Source: Mycolicibacterium frederiksbergense (GTDB lineage: Bacteria > Actinomycetota > Actinomycetes > Mycobacteriales > Mycobacteriaceae). Taken from it: 64,000 bases of DNA. The DNA lies in contig NZ_JARXVE010000007.1 of assembly GCF_029893345.1 (NCBI RefSeq), forward strand, positions 1 to 64,000, given 5' to 3'. Position numbers and translations under genes: made by a program. Position 1 is the first letter of the stretch. Every line of letters starts with the position of its first letter. Below, one piece after another: positions 9,523 through 17,026 of the stretch. The notes under the pieces were generated by a model. That model was not told where the DNA came from. It made no database searches and saw only the letters and a list, made by a program, of their open reading frames with translations.

Positions 9523-10302
9523 TCAGTGATCGTCGTGGTCGAGCTCCATCGACTGGCTGAAGTACAGGATCGTCAGCAGCGAGAAGATGAAGGCCTGGAT
9601 CAGGCCGACGAACAGGTCGAAGGTCTTCCAGATCGCGTTGGGCGCCCACTGGATGTACCAGGGGAACATCGCGATCAGCGCGACCAGGATGCCGCCGGCG
9701 AAGATGTTGCCGAAAAGTCGGAGGGCCAGCGAGATCGGCTTGGCCAGCTCTTCGACGATGTTGATCGGTGCCAGGAAGGCGACGTGCCCCTTGACCACCT
9801 TGATCGGGTGGCCGATGATGCCCCGGCGCCAGATGCCTGCGGCGTGGTAGGCGAGGAACACGAACAGTGCCAGCGCCAGCACGAAGTTGATGTCGGAGGC
9901 CGGCGGCTTGTACCACTCGGCCGCGGCGCCGTCCGCTCCCCCGTACTGCAGCGGCAGCACCGCCAGCCAGTTGGAGATCAGGATGAAGACGAAGATCGTC
10001 ACCGCCAGCGGCAGCACGAACGGGGCGACCTTCATACCGATGGCGCCTTCGATCTGCCCGCGCATCTGGATGGTGAGGGCCTCCCAGAACAGCTGCACGC
10101 CGCCCGGCACGCCGGTCGAGGTGACCTTGGCCCGCAGGACGAAGGCCAGCCCGATCACGATCACCGCGGTGATCGCGGTGGCCAGGATGGTGTCACCGTT
10201 GAACGTCATCCCGAACAGCTCGAACACCATTGTGTGGTGGCCGACGTGGATGGCTGGGCCACCCTCTTCGGCGGCGGCGAGCATGGTCGTCGTCTGAGTC
10301 AT
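9523..10302 (-). CDS. atpB: ATP synthase a subunit
   Basis: Proton-channel subunit of Fo. A 259-residue multi-helix membrane protein; the essential stator Arg lies in SLALRLFGNI at about residue 195, facing the c-ring Glu. The start ATG is preceded by a 10-bp gap to atpI, so the two are co-transcribed. Confidence 0.97.
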   Translation of the reverse strand: MTQTTTMLAAAEEGGPAIHVGHHTMVFELFGMTFNGDTILATAITAVIVIGLAFVLRAKVTSTGVPGGVQLFWEALTIQMRGQIEGAIGMKVAPFVLPLAVTIFVFILISNWLAVLPLQYGGADGAAAEWYKPPASDINFVLALALFVFLAYHAAGIWRRGIIGHPIKVVKGHVAFLAPINIVEELAKPISLALRLFGNIFAGGILVALIAMFPWYIQWAPNAIWKTFDLFVGLIQAFIFSLLTILYFSQSMELDHDDH

Positions 10303-10312
10303 TTAGGTCAGC

Positions 10313-10756
10313 TCAACCCTTCGATTCCGTATCCAAGACATCCAGGCCGTTAGAGCGGATCTTCCGCAGCACGGGGATGCTGGTGCTCATCACCAGCAGC
10401 GCCTGGAAAATCGCCAGCCCGAACAGCACCGCGATGCCGCTGGGCTTGAAGACAAATGCGATGGCGAGGGCGATCGCGGTGATGATCAGCAACCGCGTCG
10501 CGGAGTTCACGGCCATCTTCTTTTTGAGCGGGTGATCCTCGGCGGTGATCGATTCGACCGCGCGGCGCACCAGCAGTGCATTCACCAAACCGAGCAACAG
10601 CCCGACGCCGAAGAACGCGCCGAACAGAATGTTCCCGGTGAATCCGGCACCCAGCAGGGCCAGCGCGGTGAGGGCGATGCAAACAATGAGGAGGCGCAGT
10701 GGCCGGAACGCCACTGACGGAAACACCAACGGCGCATCGTGCGCTGGTGTCGTCAC
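10313..10756 (-). CDS. atpI: ATP synthase I-like membrane protein (Rv1303-like)
   Basis: A 147-residue membrane protein with about four hydrophobic segments, first gene of the atp cluster in actinobacteria. AtpI-type proteins are thought to assist c-ring assembly or cation supply; the exact role in mycobacteria is not settled. The start is a GTG overlapping by 4 bp (GTGA) the stop of a short upstream reading frame, so its translation may be coupled to that frame. Confidence 0.85.
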   Translation of the reverse strand: MTTPAHDAPLVFPSVAFRPLRLLIVCIALTALALLGAGFTGNILFGAFFGVGLLLGLVNALLVRRAVESITAEDHPLKKKMAVNSATRLLIITAIALAIAFVFKPSGIAVLFGLAIFQALLVMSTSIPVLRKIRSNGLDVLDTESKG

Positions 10757-10899
10757 CGCTTCACCCCAATCCCGCTATCCCGAGAACTATCCCCGTTGAC
10801 CGCTACCGCCTGGCGTGAACCTGCGCGTGCCCGACGAGCGTATCGGAGGGCGACGGGCGGGCTGGACTCACCCACGGGGTAGCTCCCTTTGTCGGTCAT
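10753..10899 (-). CDS. possible 48-codon leader ORF upstream of atpI
   Basis: A short open frame (ATG at 10899) with a good Shine-Dalgarno AGGTG seven bases upstream (10907-10911). Its TGA overlaps the atpI GTG as GTGA. The 48-residue product (begins MTDKGSYPVGESSPP, Arg- and Ser-rich, no membrane segment) resembles nothing I recognise. It could be a leader that sets atp operon translation, or a chance frame; conservation of the frame in relatives would decide. Confidence 0.35.
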   Translation of the reverse strand: MTDKGSYPVGESSPPVALRYARRARAGSRQAVAVNGDSSRDSGIGVKR

Positions 10900-11010
10900 T
10901 GAACGACACCTGACGGTTCGTCGAACCGATGTGCCGGGCCGGCAACCCGCGAGGTTTTTCGGGTTCTGCCAGCACGGTACCACATGGTAGACGGCCCAAA
11001 ATGGTGCCTA

Positions 11011-12261
11011 CTACTTTTTGTCGTACTGCTCCTCGGGCAGCTCATCGGAGGCTTCGCTGCCGCGTCGCAACAGCGGGATCAAGGTCACCACGATCGCGAC
11101 CAGAATCGCCGCCACAACCACCGCGCCGGTATAGCGCGGATCGAAGAAGATCGTGGCGGCCGCACCGAAAGCGATGATGCCGACCCACAGGTAAATCAAC
11201 AGCACGGCCCGGCGATGGGAGTGCCCGATCTGCAGCAGCCGGTGGTGCAGGTGCATCTTGTCGGGGCTGAGCGGGCTGCGGCCGGCGCGGGTGCGCCGCA
11301 CGATCGCCAGCAGGGTGTCCAGCGCCGGGACCAGCATCACCGCGATCACCAGCAGGAATGGCGACAACAGCGCGAAGACGTCGCGGGCGCCGTAGGCGTT
11401 CTGCGAGATCGGGCCCGCGGCCGTCGTCGAGGCCGCCCCCAGCATCAAGCCGATCAGCATCGACCCGGAGTCACCCATGAAGATCTTGGCCCGGTGAAAA
11501 TTGTGCGGCAGGAAGCCAAGGCATGCGCCGGCCAGCACCACCGAGATCACCGCGGGCGGATAGAACAGGACGTCGCCGCCGTGGTCGCGCAGCAGGCCGA
11601 CCGAGAAGACACAGATGGCCAACGCCGTGATCAACCCCAGCCCCGCGGCCAGCCCGTCCAGACCGTCGACGAAGTTCATCGCGTTGACGATCGACACCGT
11701 GAGCGCCAGCGTCAGCAGGATCGAGGACACCTGGTCGAGCACGATCGTGCCCACTCCCCCGATCGGGATGTAGAGCACGCTCCAGGCCACCCCCATGGTG
11801 ACCAGCACGCTGGCCGCGGTGATCTGCCCGGCGAATTTGGTCAGGGCATCCAGACCCCAGCGGTCGTCGATCAGCCCGATCGCCATGATCAGCCCGCCCG
11901 CCACCACCACGGCGGGCATACCCGTGGAGTAGACGAAGCCCCGGGTGAGGGCGGGCAGTTGGGAGGCCAGCAGCACCGCGGCGGCCACCCCGATGTACAT
12001 CGCCAACCCACCCATCCGCGGGATGGGCCGCACGTGCACGTCGCGTTCCCGGGGGTAGGCGACGGCGCCGAACCGGATGGCCAGCACCCGTACCCAGCCG
12101 GTGGCGAAGTAGGTGATGATGGCGGCGGCCAAGCCGACCAGTGCCAGTTCGCGCAGCGGCACACCGGCGCCCCGGTCCGACAGCGCAAGAAGATTCGCGG
12201 CCTGGACGGCGGGGGTCAGTGCGTCCCCGGCCGTGATCACGGATGCACCGTACTGCAGCAA
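11011..12261 (-). CDS. wecA: decaprenyl-phosphate GlcNAc-1-phosphate transferase WecA (Rfe)
   Basis: Transfers GlcNAc-1-phosphate to decaprenyl phosphate, the first step of the linker joining arabinogalactan to peptidoglycan. 416 residues with about eleven membrane helices; the MraY/WecA family signatures are visible: GLIDDRWGLDALTK (metal-binding aspartates), NAMNFVDGLDGLAAG and FMGDSGSMLIG. The start used is TTG at 12261, 8 bp after the Sua5 gene stop; an internal CTG follows directly. A 111-bp gap separates its stop from the short atpI leader frame. Confidence 0.93.
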   Translation of the reverse strand: MLQYGASVITAGDALTPAVQAANLLALSDRGAGVPLRELALVGLAAAIITYFATGWVRVLAIRFGAVAYPRERDVHVRPIPRMGGLAMYIGVAAAVLLASQLPALTRGFVYSTGMPAVVVAGGLIMAIGLIDDRWGLDALTKFAGQITAASVLVTMGVAWSVLYIPIGGVGTIVLDQVSSILLTLALTVSIVNAMNFVDGLDGLAAGLGLITALAICVFSVGLLRDHGGDVLFYPPAVISVVLAGACLGFLPHNFHRAKIFMGDSGSMLIGLMLGAASTTAAGPISQNAYGARDVFALLSPFLLVIAVMLVPALDTLLAIVRRTRAGRSPLSPDKMHLHHRLLQIGHSHRRAVLLIYLWVGIIAFGAAATIFFDPRYTGAVVVAAILVAIVVTLIPLLRRGSEASDELPEEQYDKK

Positions 12262-12268
12262 GCTGAGA

Positions 12269-12934
12269 TCACTCCGTAGGTGTTGAGGTGAGGGTGGACG
12301 GTTCCACGTCGAGGACCCGGGCGATGTCGGCGGCGCTGATCGGGCCGGTCCGCAGGATGCGCGGCTGGGCGCCGGTCAGGTCGACGATGGTGGACGCGGC
12401 CTGCTGTTCGGCGGGCCCTCCGTCGAGGTACACCTCGACCAGGTCACCGAGCTGATCGCGGGCCGCCGCGGCGTTGACTGCGGCCGGCCGGCCGGACACG
12501 TTGGCGCTGGACACCGCCATCGGCCCGACCTCGCGCAGTAGCTCGATGGCGACCGGGTGCAGCGGCATCCGGAGCATGACGCTGCCGTTGGCATTGCCCA
12601 GGTCCCACTGCAGCGATGGCGCCTGCGTCACCACCAGGCTCAACGCCCCCGGCCAGAACGCGCGGATGAGTTCCCGGGCCGCGGCCGGAACCGAATAGAC
12701 CAGCCCGTCGATGGTGGTCCAGGATCCGACCAGCACCCCCACAGGCATATCCCGGCCCCGGCCCTTGGCGGCCAGCAGCGCCGCCACGGCCTCCCGGTCG
12801 AACGCGTCGGCACCAATCCCGTACACGGTGTCGGTGGGCATCACCACCAGCCGGCCGCCCTTGACCGCGCTGATCGCCGAGGCGATCCCGGTGGCGCGCT
12901 GCTCAGCGTCGGCGCAGTCGAATATCTCGGTCAC
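12269..12934 (-). CDS. L-threonylcarbamoyladenylate synthase (Sua5/YciO/YrdC family)
   Basis: Makes threonylcarbamoyl-AMP from threonine, bicarbonate and ATP for the t6A modification of ANN-decoding tRNAs. 221 residues of the YrdC fold with the KGGRLVVMPTDTVYGIG nucleotide-binding N-terminus (about 25-41) and SSANVSGRPA near 143. No C-terminal Sua5 domain, so it is the short form. Homologue of Rv1301; lies between prmC and wecA in the usual order. Confidence 0.92.
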   Translation of the reverse strand: MTEIFDCADAEQRATGIASAISAVKGGRLVVMPTDTVYGIGADAFDREAVAALLAAKGRGRDMPVGVLVGSWTTIDGLVYSVPAAARELIRAFWPGALSLVVTQAPSLQWDLGNANGSVMLRMPLHPVAIELLREVGPMAVSSANVSGRPAAVNAAAARDQLGDLVEVYLDGGPAEQQAASTIVDLTGAQPRILRTGPISAADIARVLDVEPSTLTSTPTE

Positions 12935-12961
12935 GTTGCCTCCTGGAGCACGCGCATAGAT

Positions 12962-13831
12962 TCAGCTTCGCCCAATACGGGTCGCGGTGACAAAGCGGGG
13001 TCGCCCGGCGAGGTCACGGCGGGCCGTCACATCGGTGAAATGTCCGTCGCCGGCGAAGGCCTCGACGGTCAGTTCGGAGGTGGTGTCGTCATGTTCGACG
13101 CCGCAGCACCCGCCGTCGCGTAACCACCGGGCGGCCAGCCTGACGATCGGCCGGATCACCGCCATGCCGTCGGGGCCACCGAACAACGCGTGCGCGGGAT
13201 CATGCTCGGCCACTTCGGGTTCCAGCACGGCGTTCTCGGGGATGTAGGGCGGATTGGACACCAGCAGGTCCACCCGGCCGTCGAGTTCGGGGAGCAGCTC
13301 GGGGTCGGTGACGTCGGCGGCCAGCACCTCGACCCCGGATCCGGCGGTATTGCGCCGGGTGTAGTCCAGCGCCTGGGGTGAATCGTCGACGGCGATCACC
13401 CGCGCGTCGGGCCAGCGCTTCGACAGGGCCAGCGCCAGCGCCCCCGATCCGGTGCACAGGTCGACGATCACCGGGCTGGGTGGAAGTTTTTGTGCCGCGC
13501 CCCATTCCAGCAACGCTTCGGTTTCGGGACGCGGCACGAACACACCAGGACCGACCGTGAGCGTCAGCGGGCCGAATGCCGCGGTGCCGACCAGATGTTG
13601 CAGGGGTATCCGGCGCGCCCGGGCGGCGACGAGTTCGTCGTAGGCGTGCAGAAACTGTTCATCGGCGTCGTCGAGCAGCATCAACCGGCCACGGTCGACG
13701 TCCGCGACGTGGGCGGCCAGCAGTTCGGCATCGGTGCGCGGGGAAGCGACGCCGGCGGCGGCCAACCGTGCCGCTGCGGCCTCGATCGCCTGCCGCATGG
13801 GAGTCATGCGTTCCCCGGCGGGCCGGATCAT
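12962..13831 (-). CDS. prmC: release factor glutamine methyltransferase PrmC (HemK)
   Basis: Methylates the Gln of the GGQ motif of release factors, using S-adenosylmethionine. 289 residues: N-terminal helical substrate domain, SAM-binding VDLCTGSGALALAL (about 123-136), and the catalytic NPPY at 193-196. Overlaps prfA, whose product it modifies, by 4 bp (ATGA), so the two are translationally coupled. Confidence 0.96.
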   Translation of the reverse strand: MIRPAGERMTPMRQAIEAAAARLAAAGVASPRTDAELLAAHVADVDRGRLMLLDDADEQFLHAYDELVAARARRIPLQHLVGTAAFGPLTLTVGPGVFVPRPETEALLEWGAAQKLPPSPVIVDLCTGSGALALALSKRWPDARVIAVDDSPQALDYTRRNTAGSGVEVLAADVTDPELLPELDGRVDLLVSNPPYIPENAVLEPEVAEHDPAHALFGGPDGMAVIRPIVRLAARWLRDGGCCGVEHDDTTSELTVEAFAGDGHFTDVTARRDLAGRPRFVTATRIGRS

Positions 13832-14928
13832 GCCTGCTGCAACCTCGATGCCTTGTCGGCGGCGGCCAAGGCGTCGAGCAGCGCGTCCATCTCCCCGTCG
13901 AGCACCTGGTCCAGGTTGTGCGCCTTGAAGTTGATCCGGTGGTCGGCGATCCGGTTTTCCGGGAAGTTATAGGTGCGGATGCGCTCGCTGCGGTCCACGG
14001 TGCGGATCTGGCTGGCTCGGTCGGCGGAAGCGTCGGCCTGCGCCTGCTCCTCGGCCACTGCCTGCAACCGGGCGGCCAACACCTGCATGGCGCGGGCCTT
14101 GTTCTGCAGCTGAGAGCGTTCGTTCTGGCAGGTGACCACGATTCCGGTGGGCAGATGGGTGATCCGCACCGCCGAGTCGGTGGTGTTCACTCCCTGCCCG
14201 CCCTTACCCGAGGACCGGTAGACGTCGATGCGCAGGTCCGATTCGTCGATCTGGACCTGCTCGACCTCATCGGGCTCGGGGTACACCAGCACGCCGGCCG
14301 CGGAGGTGTGCACGCGTCCCTGCGATTCGGTGACGGGGACCCGCTGCACGCGGTGCACGCCGCCCTCGAATTTGAACCGCGACCACACACCGTCGGCCGA
14401 ATCGCCCTTGCTGGTGATCGACAGCGTGGCGTCCTTGTAGCCGCCGAGGTCGGAGTAGGTCTCGTCCAGCACCGTGACGGCCCAGCCGTGCCGTTCGGCG
14501 TAGCGGATGTACATCCGGGCCAGGTCCGCGGCGAACAGCGCCGACTCCTCGCCGCCTTCCCCGGACTTGACTTCCAGCACGATGTCGTCGGCGTCGTGCG
14601 GATCCCGGGGGGCCAGCTGATCGGTCAGCTGGGCGTCGAGTTCGGCGACCTTGGCGGTCAGCTCATCCACCTCGGCGGCGAAGCTGGCGTCGTCGGCGGC
14701 CAATTCGCGCGCGGCCTCCAGGTCACCTCGGGCGGTCTCCAGCTTGCGGTAGGTGCCCACGACCGGCGAGACCTGGGCGAAGCGCCGGCCCACCTTGCGG
14801 GCCGCCGACGCGTCGGCGTGCAGACCGGGGTCGGCGAGCTGGCGCTCCAGGTCAGCGTGCTCGGCCAGCAACGCCTCGATTGCGCCCCCCGGCTGAGCCG
14901 GGAATCTGGCGGCAGCAGTGTCCGTCAC
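13828..14928 (-). CDS. prfA: peptide chain release factor 1
   Basis: Recognises UAA and UAG and triggers peptide release. 366 residues with the codon-recognition tripeptide PVT at 198-200 and the catalytic GGQ at 243-245. Followed by prmC with a 4-bp overlap. Upstream, a long perfect hairpin separates it from rpmE. Confidence 0.97.
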   Translation of the reverse strand: MTDTAAARFPAQPGGAIEALLAEHADLERQLADPGLHADASAARKVGRRFAQVSPVVGTYRKLETARGDLEAARELAADDASFAAEVDELTAKVAELDAQLTDQLAPRDPHDADDIVLEVKSGEGGEESALFAADLARMYIRYAERHGWAVTVLDETYSDLGGYKDATLSITSKGDSADGVWSRFKFEGGVHRVQRVPVTESQGRVHTSAAGVLVYPEPDEVEQVQIDESDLRIDVYRSSGKGGQGVNTTDSAVRITHLPTGIVVTCQNERSQLQNKARAMQVLAARLQAVAEEQAQADASADRASQIRTVDRSERIRTYNFPENRIADHRINFKAHNLDQVLDGEMDALLDALAAADKASRLQQA

Positions 14929-14964
14929 GTCAACCTCCTCGACATGGGTCCGGAAACGAGAACA

Positions 14965-15001
14965 GCGCCCAGATCTGACGCATATGCGACAGATCGGGCG
15001 C
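14965..15001 (-). terminator. 37-nt hairpin between rpmE and prfA
   Basis: The arms GCGCCC and GATCTG on each side pair with one bulged base, and the apparent loop contains a further palindrome, CGCATATGCG, so nearly the whole segment folds on itself. It lies 11 bp after the rpmE stop on the minus-strand transcript. No U-tract follows, so it may be an RNA stability or partial-termination element rather than a classic intrinsic terminator. Confidence 0.55.
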
Positions 15002-15012
15002 CGTTGACGTAG

Positions 15013-15252
15013 CTACTTGTCGGCTGCGGCCGACTCGCCGGCCGGCTTGCGCTTGCCGTAGCGCTTCTCGAAGCGGGCCACGCGGCCGCCGCTGTCGAGG
15101 ATCTTCTGCTTGCCGGTGTAGAACGGGTGGCACTGCGAGCAGACCTCGACCACGATCTGGCCGCTCTGCTTGGTGCTACGGGTGGTGAAGGTGTTGCCGC
15201 AACCACAGTGCACCGTGGTCTCGACATACTCGGGGTGAATGCCTGTTTTCAT
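15013..15252 (-). CDS. rpmE: 50S ribosomal protein L31, zinc-binding type
   Basis: 79-residue ribosomal protein. Cys16, Cys18, Cys38 and Cys41 make it the zinc-coordinating (C+) paralogue. Lys/Arg-rich middle and an acidic-alanine tail. Sits between rho and prfA as in M. tuberculosis, although here the sigma factor, FadD and TetR genes are inserted between rho and rpmE. Confidence 0.96.
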   Translation of the reverse strand: MKTGIHPEYVETTVHCGCGNTFTTRSTKQSGQIVVEVCSQCHPFYTGKQKILDSGGRVARFEKRYGKRKPAGESAAADK

Positions 15253-15394
15253 GGTTCCTCTTCAATCGTTGGCCCGGGTCGCCCACAGCGAACTCAGTTG
15301 CTCCGCACGTCAGGGGACGTGAACCGGGACCGAGGGTCGGCGGTCAATTATGCCAGGTCAACCGCCAGCAGCCTAAACGCCCGGTGACCGGGCG

Positions 15395-16588
15395 CTATTC
15401 CCCGTCGTTGTCGGGCCGGAGTTCGGCCAGTCGACGCTCGAGGAATCGGCGCTCCGGATCGGTTGTGGCCAGTAGCAGGGCACGCTCGAAGGCTCTTCTC
15501 GCTTCGTCCTTTCGGCCCAGCCGCCGCAGCAATTCCGCCCGGCTGGAAGGCAGGTAGCGGTAGTCGCCGAGCACGAGCGCGTCCATCAGTGCCAAGGCGC
15601 GTCCGGGATCCCCCGCCTCGGCGGTGGCCACCGCGCGGTTCAGCCCGACCACCGCCGATCCGGTGAGCTGCTCGAGCCGCTCGTACAGCGCCACGACCGT
15701 GCGCCAATCGATGTCCGGCTCGGTCTGCAGCGAGGCGATTGCAGCCTGCAGCACATACGGTCCGCCGGGCCGCCGCAGGGCCAGCGCGCGGTCGAGCGCG
15801 GCCCGCCCGTCATCGATCTTGGTTTGGTCGTGCAGAGACCGGTCCTGTTCGGCGAGTGGGACCAGAGCGCCGTCGACGATCCGGGCCGCGCGTCGCGAAT
15901 CGTGCAGCAGCATCAGGGCCAGCAGGCCGTGTGTCTCGGGCTCGTCGGCCTTCAGTTCGGCCACCAGTCGTCCGAGCCGGATCGCCTCGGCGGCGAGGTC
16001 GTCGCGGTCGGTGAACCCCTGGTTGAAGATCAGGTAGATCACGGCGAGCACGGCCGACAAGCGGTCCGGCAGAACAGGATCGGCCGGCAGCCCGAATGGG
16101 ATGTTGGTCGCCTTGATCTTGGCCTTCGCCCGGGAGAGCCGACGTTTCATGGTCTCCTCGGAAACCAGGAACGCCCGCCCTATCTCCGCCGTGGTGAGCC
16201 CGCCCAACGCCCGCAACGTGAGCGCCACCTGCGCCTCGGGGGCCAGCGCCGGATGGCAGCACATGAAGACCAGCTGCAGGCGTTCGTCGGGGATGGCGTT
16301 GTCATCCAGGCCGATCTCATCCGTGGTCGTCGACGGTTGATCTGCGTGGAGCAGCCGGGTTTTGGCGCGCAGCGTCTGTTCCCGCCGCAACCGGTCGATC
16401 GCCACATTGCGTCCGGTACGGACCAACCAGGCCACCGGCGCCTCCGGCACTCCGTCGCGGGGCCACCGCTCGGCCGCCCTGACGAACGCCTCCTGCGCGG
16501 CTTCCTCGGCGAGATCGAAATCGCCGAGGACGCCGATGAGTGCAGCCAGGACGCGGCCCCACTCACGCTGGAAGATCGCGTCGATCAG
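15395..16588 (-). CDS. ECF sigma factor, ECF42 type
   Basis: RNA polymerase sigma factor with sigma-2 (AEEAAQEAFVRAAERWPRD, then WLVRTGRNVAIDRLRRE) and sigma-4 (GLTTAEIGRAFLVSEETMKR) regions, followed by a long TPR-like C-terminal extension (about 180 onward) that in the ECF42 group is needed for activity. An automatic start at GTG 16450 would remove most of sigma-2; in-frame coding continues upstream to 16588, giving 397 residues, normal for the group. The only suitable start there is CTG, overlapping the partner gene stop as CTGA, with GGGGAGA upstream. The DGPF/YCII gene directly before it is the hallmark partner. Confidence 0.85.
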   Translation of the reverse strand: MIDAIFQREWGRVLAALIGVLGDFDLAEEAAQEAFVRAAERWPRDGVPEAPVAWLVRTGRNVAIDRLRREQTLRAKTRLLHADQPSTTTDEIGLDDNAIPDERLQLVFMCCHPALAPEAQVALTLRALGGLTTAEIGRAFLVSEETMKRRLSRAKAKIKATNIPFGLPADPVLPDRLSAVLAVIYLIFNQGFTDRDDLAAEAIRLGRLVAELKADEPETHGLLALMLLHDSRRAARIVDGALVPLAEQDRSLHDQTKIDDGRAALDRALALRRPGGPYVLQAAIASLQTEPDIDWRTVVALYERLEQLTGSAVVGLNRAVATAEAGDPGRALALMDALVLGDYRYLPSSRAELLRRLGRKDEARRAFERALLLATTDPERRFLERRLAELRPDNDGE

Positions 16589-16944
16589 TGCCCCGTCTCC
16601 CCGGGAATGTCGACAAGTGGGCGGACCTCGACGGCCCCGCCGAGTCGCACCGCCGGTATCCGTTGGGCGAACTTCAGGGCTTCATCGAGGTCAGCGGCTT
16701 CGATCACGAAGTAGCCGGCGAACACCTCCTTGGTGTCCGCGTATGGGCCGTCGGTGATCAGGCCCTCCCCCGGACCGTGTCGGACCGTGGTCGCGGTCTC
16801 CACCGGCTGCAGGTGGCCACCACCGATGCACTGCGGCTCATGGCGCAGGGCGATGTACTCCGCGCTCAGGGCGGCGTGCTCGTCGTCCGTGAGATCGGTG
16901 TCGTGGCTGCCCGGCCTGGTGTAGATCAGGGTTGCGTATTTCAT
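16585..16944 (-). CDS. DGPF/YCII-domain protein, ECF42 partner
   Basis: 119-residue YCII-fold protein with the typical ITDGPYADTKEVFAGYFV motif (about 63-80). Genes of this family almost always accompany ECF42 sigma factors and are their usual regulatory targets; the enzymatic role, if any, is unknown. The stop overlaps the sigma factor start, so the two form a translationally coupled pair. Start ATG at 16944 follows GAAGGAGA. Confidence 0.9.
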   Translation of the reverse strand: MKYATLIYTRPGSHDTDLTDDEHAALSAEYIALRHEPQCIGGGHLQPVETATTVRHGPGEGLITDGPYADTKEVFAGYFVIEAADLDEALKFAQRIPAVRLGGAVEVRPLVDIPGETGH

Positions 16945-16981
16945 CGTTGTCTCCTTCTGGGCGATCGTCTAACAGCATTGA

Positions 16982-17008
16982 GACGAACGGGAGACATTGA
17001 AAGGGACA
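16982..17008 (-). promoter_or_regulatory. candidate ECF-type promoter for the DGPF-sigma pair
   Basis: Minus-strand TGTCCC (17003-17008), a 17-bp spacer, then CGTC (16982-16985), about 38 bp before the DGPF start. ECF42 promoters are described with a TGTCGA-like -35 and CGA/TC -10, so this would be an autoregulatory site with an imperfect -35. Found by eye only. Confidence 0.35.
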
Positions 17009-17026
17009 GCAGCGGGGACAGTCAGC

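Noticed and set aside
10920..11000. Intrinsic terminator between wecA and atpI (AACCCG/CGGGTT hairpin)
   Set aside because: Stem is only six pairs with a ten-base loop and no U-tract on either strand.
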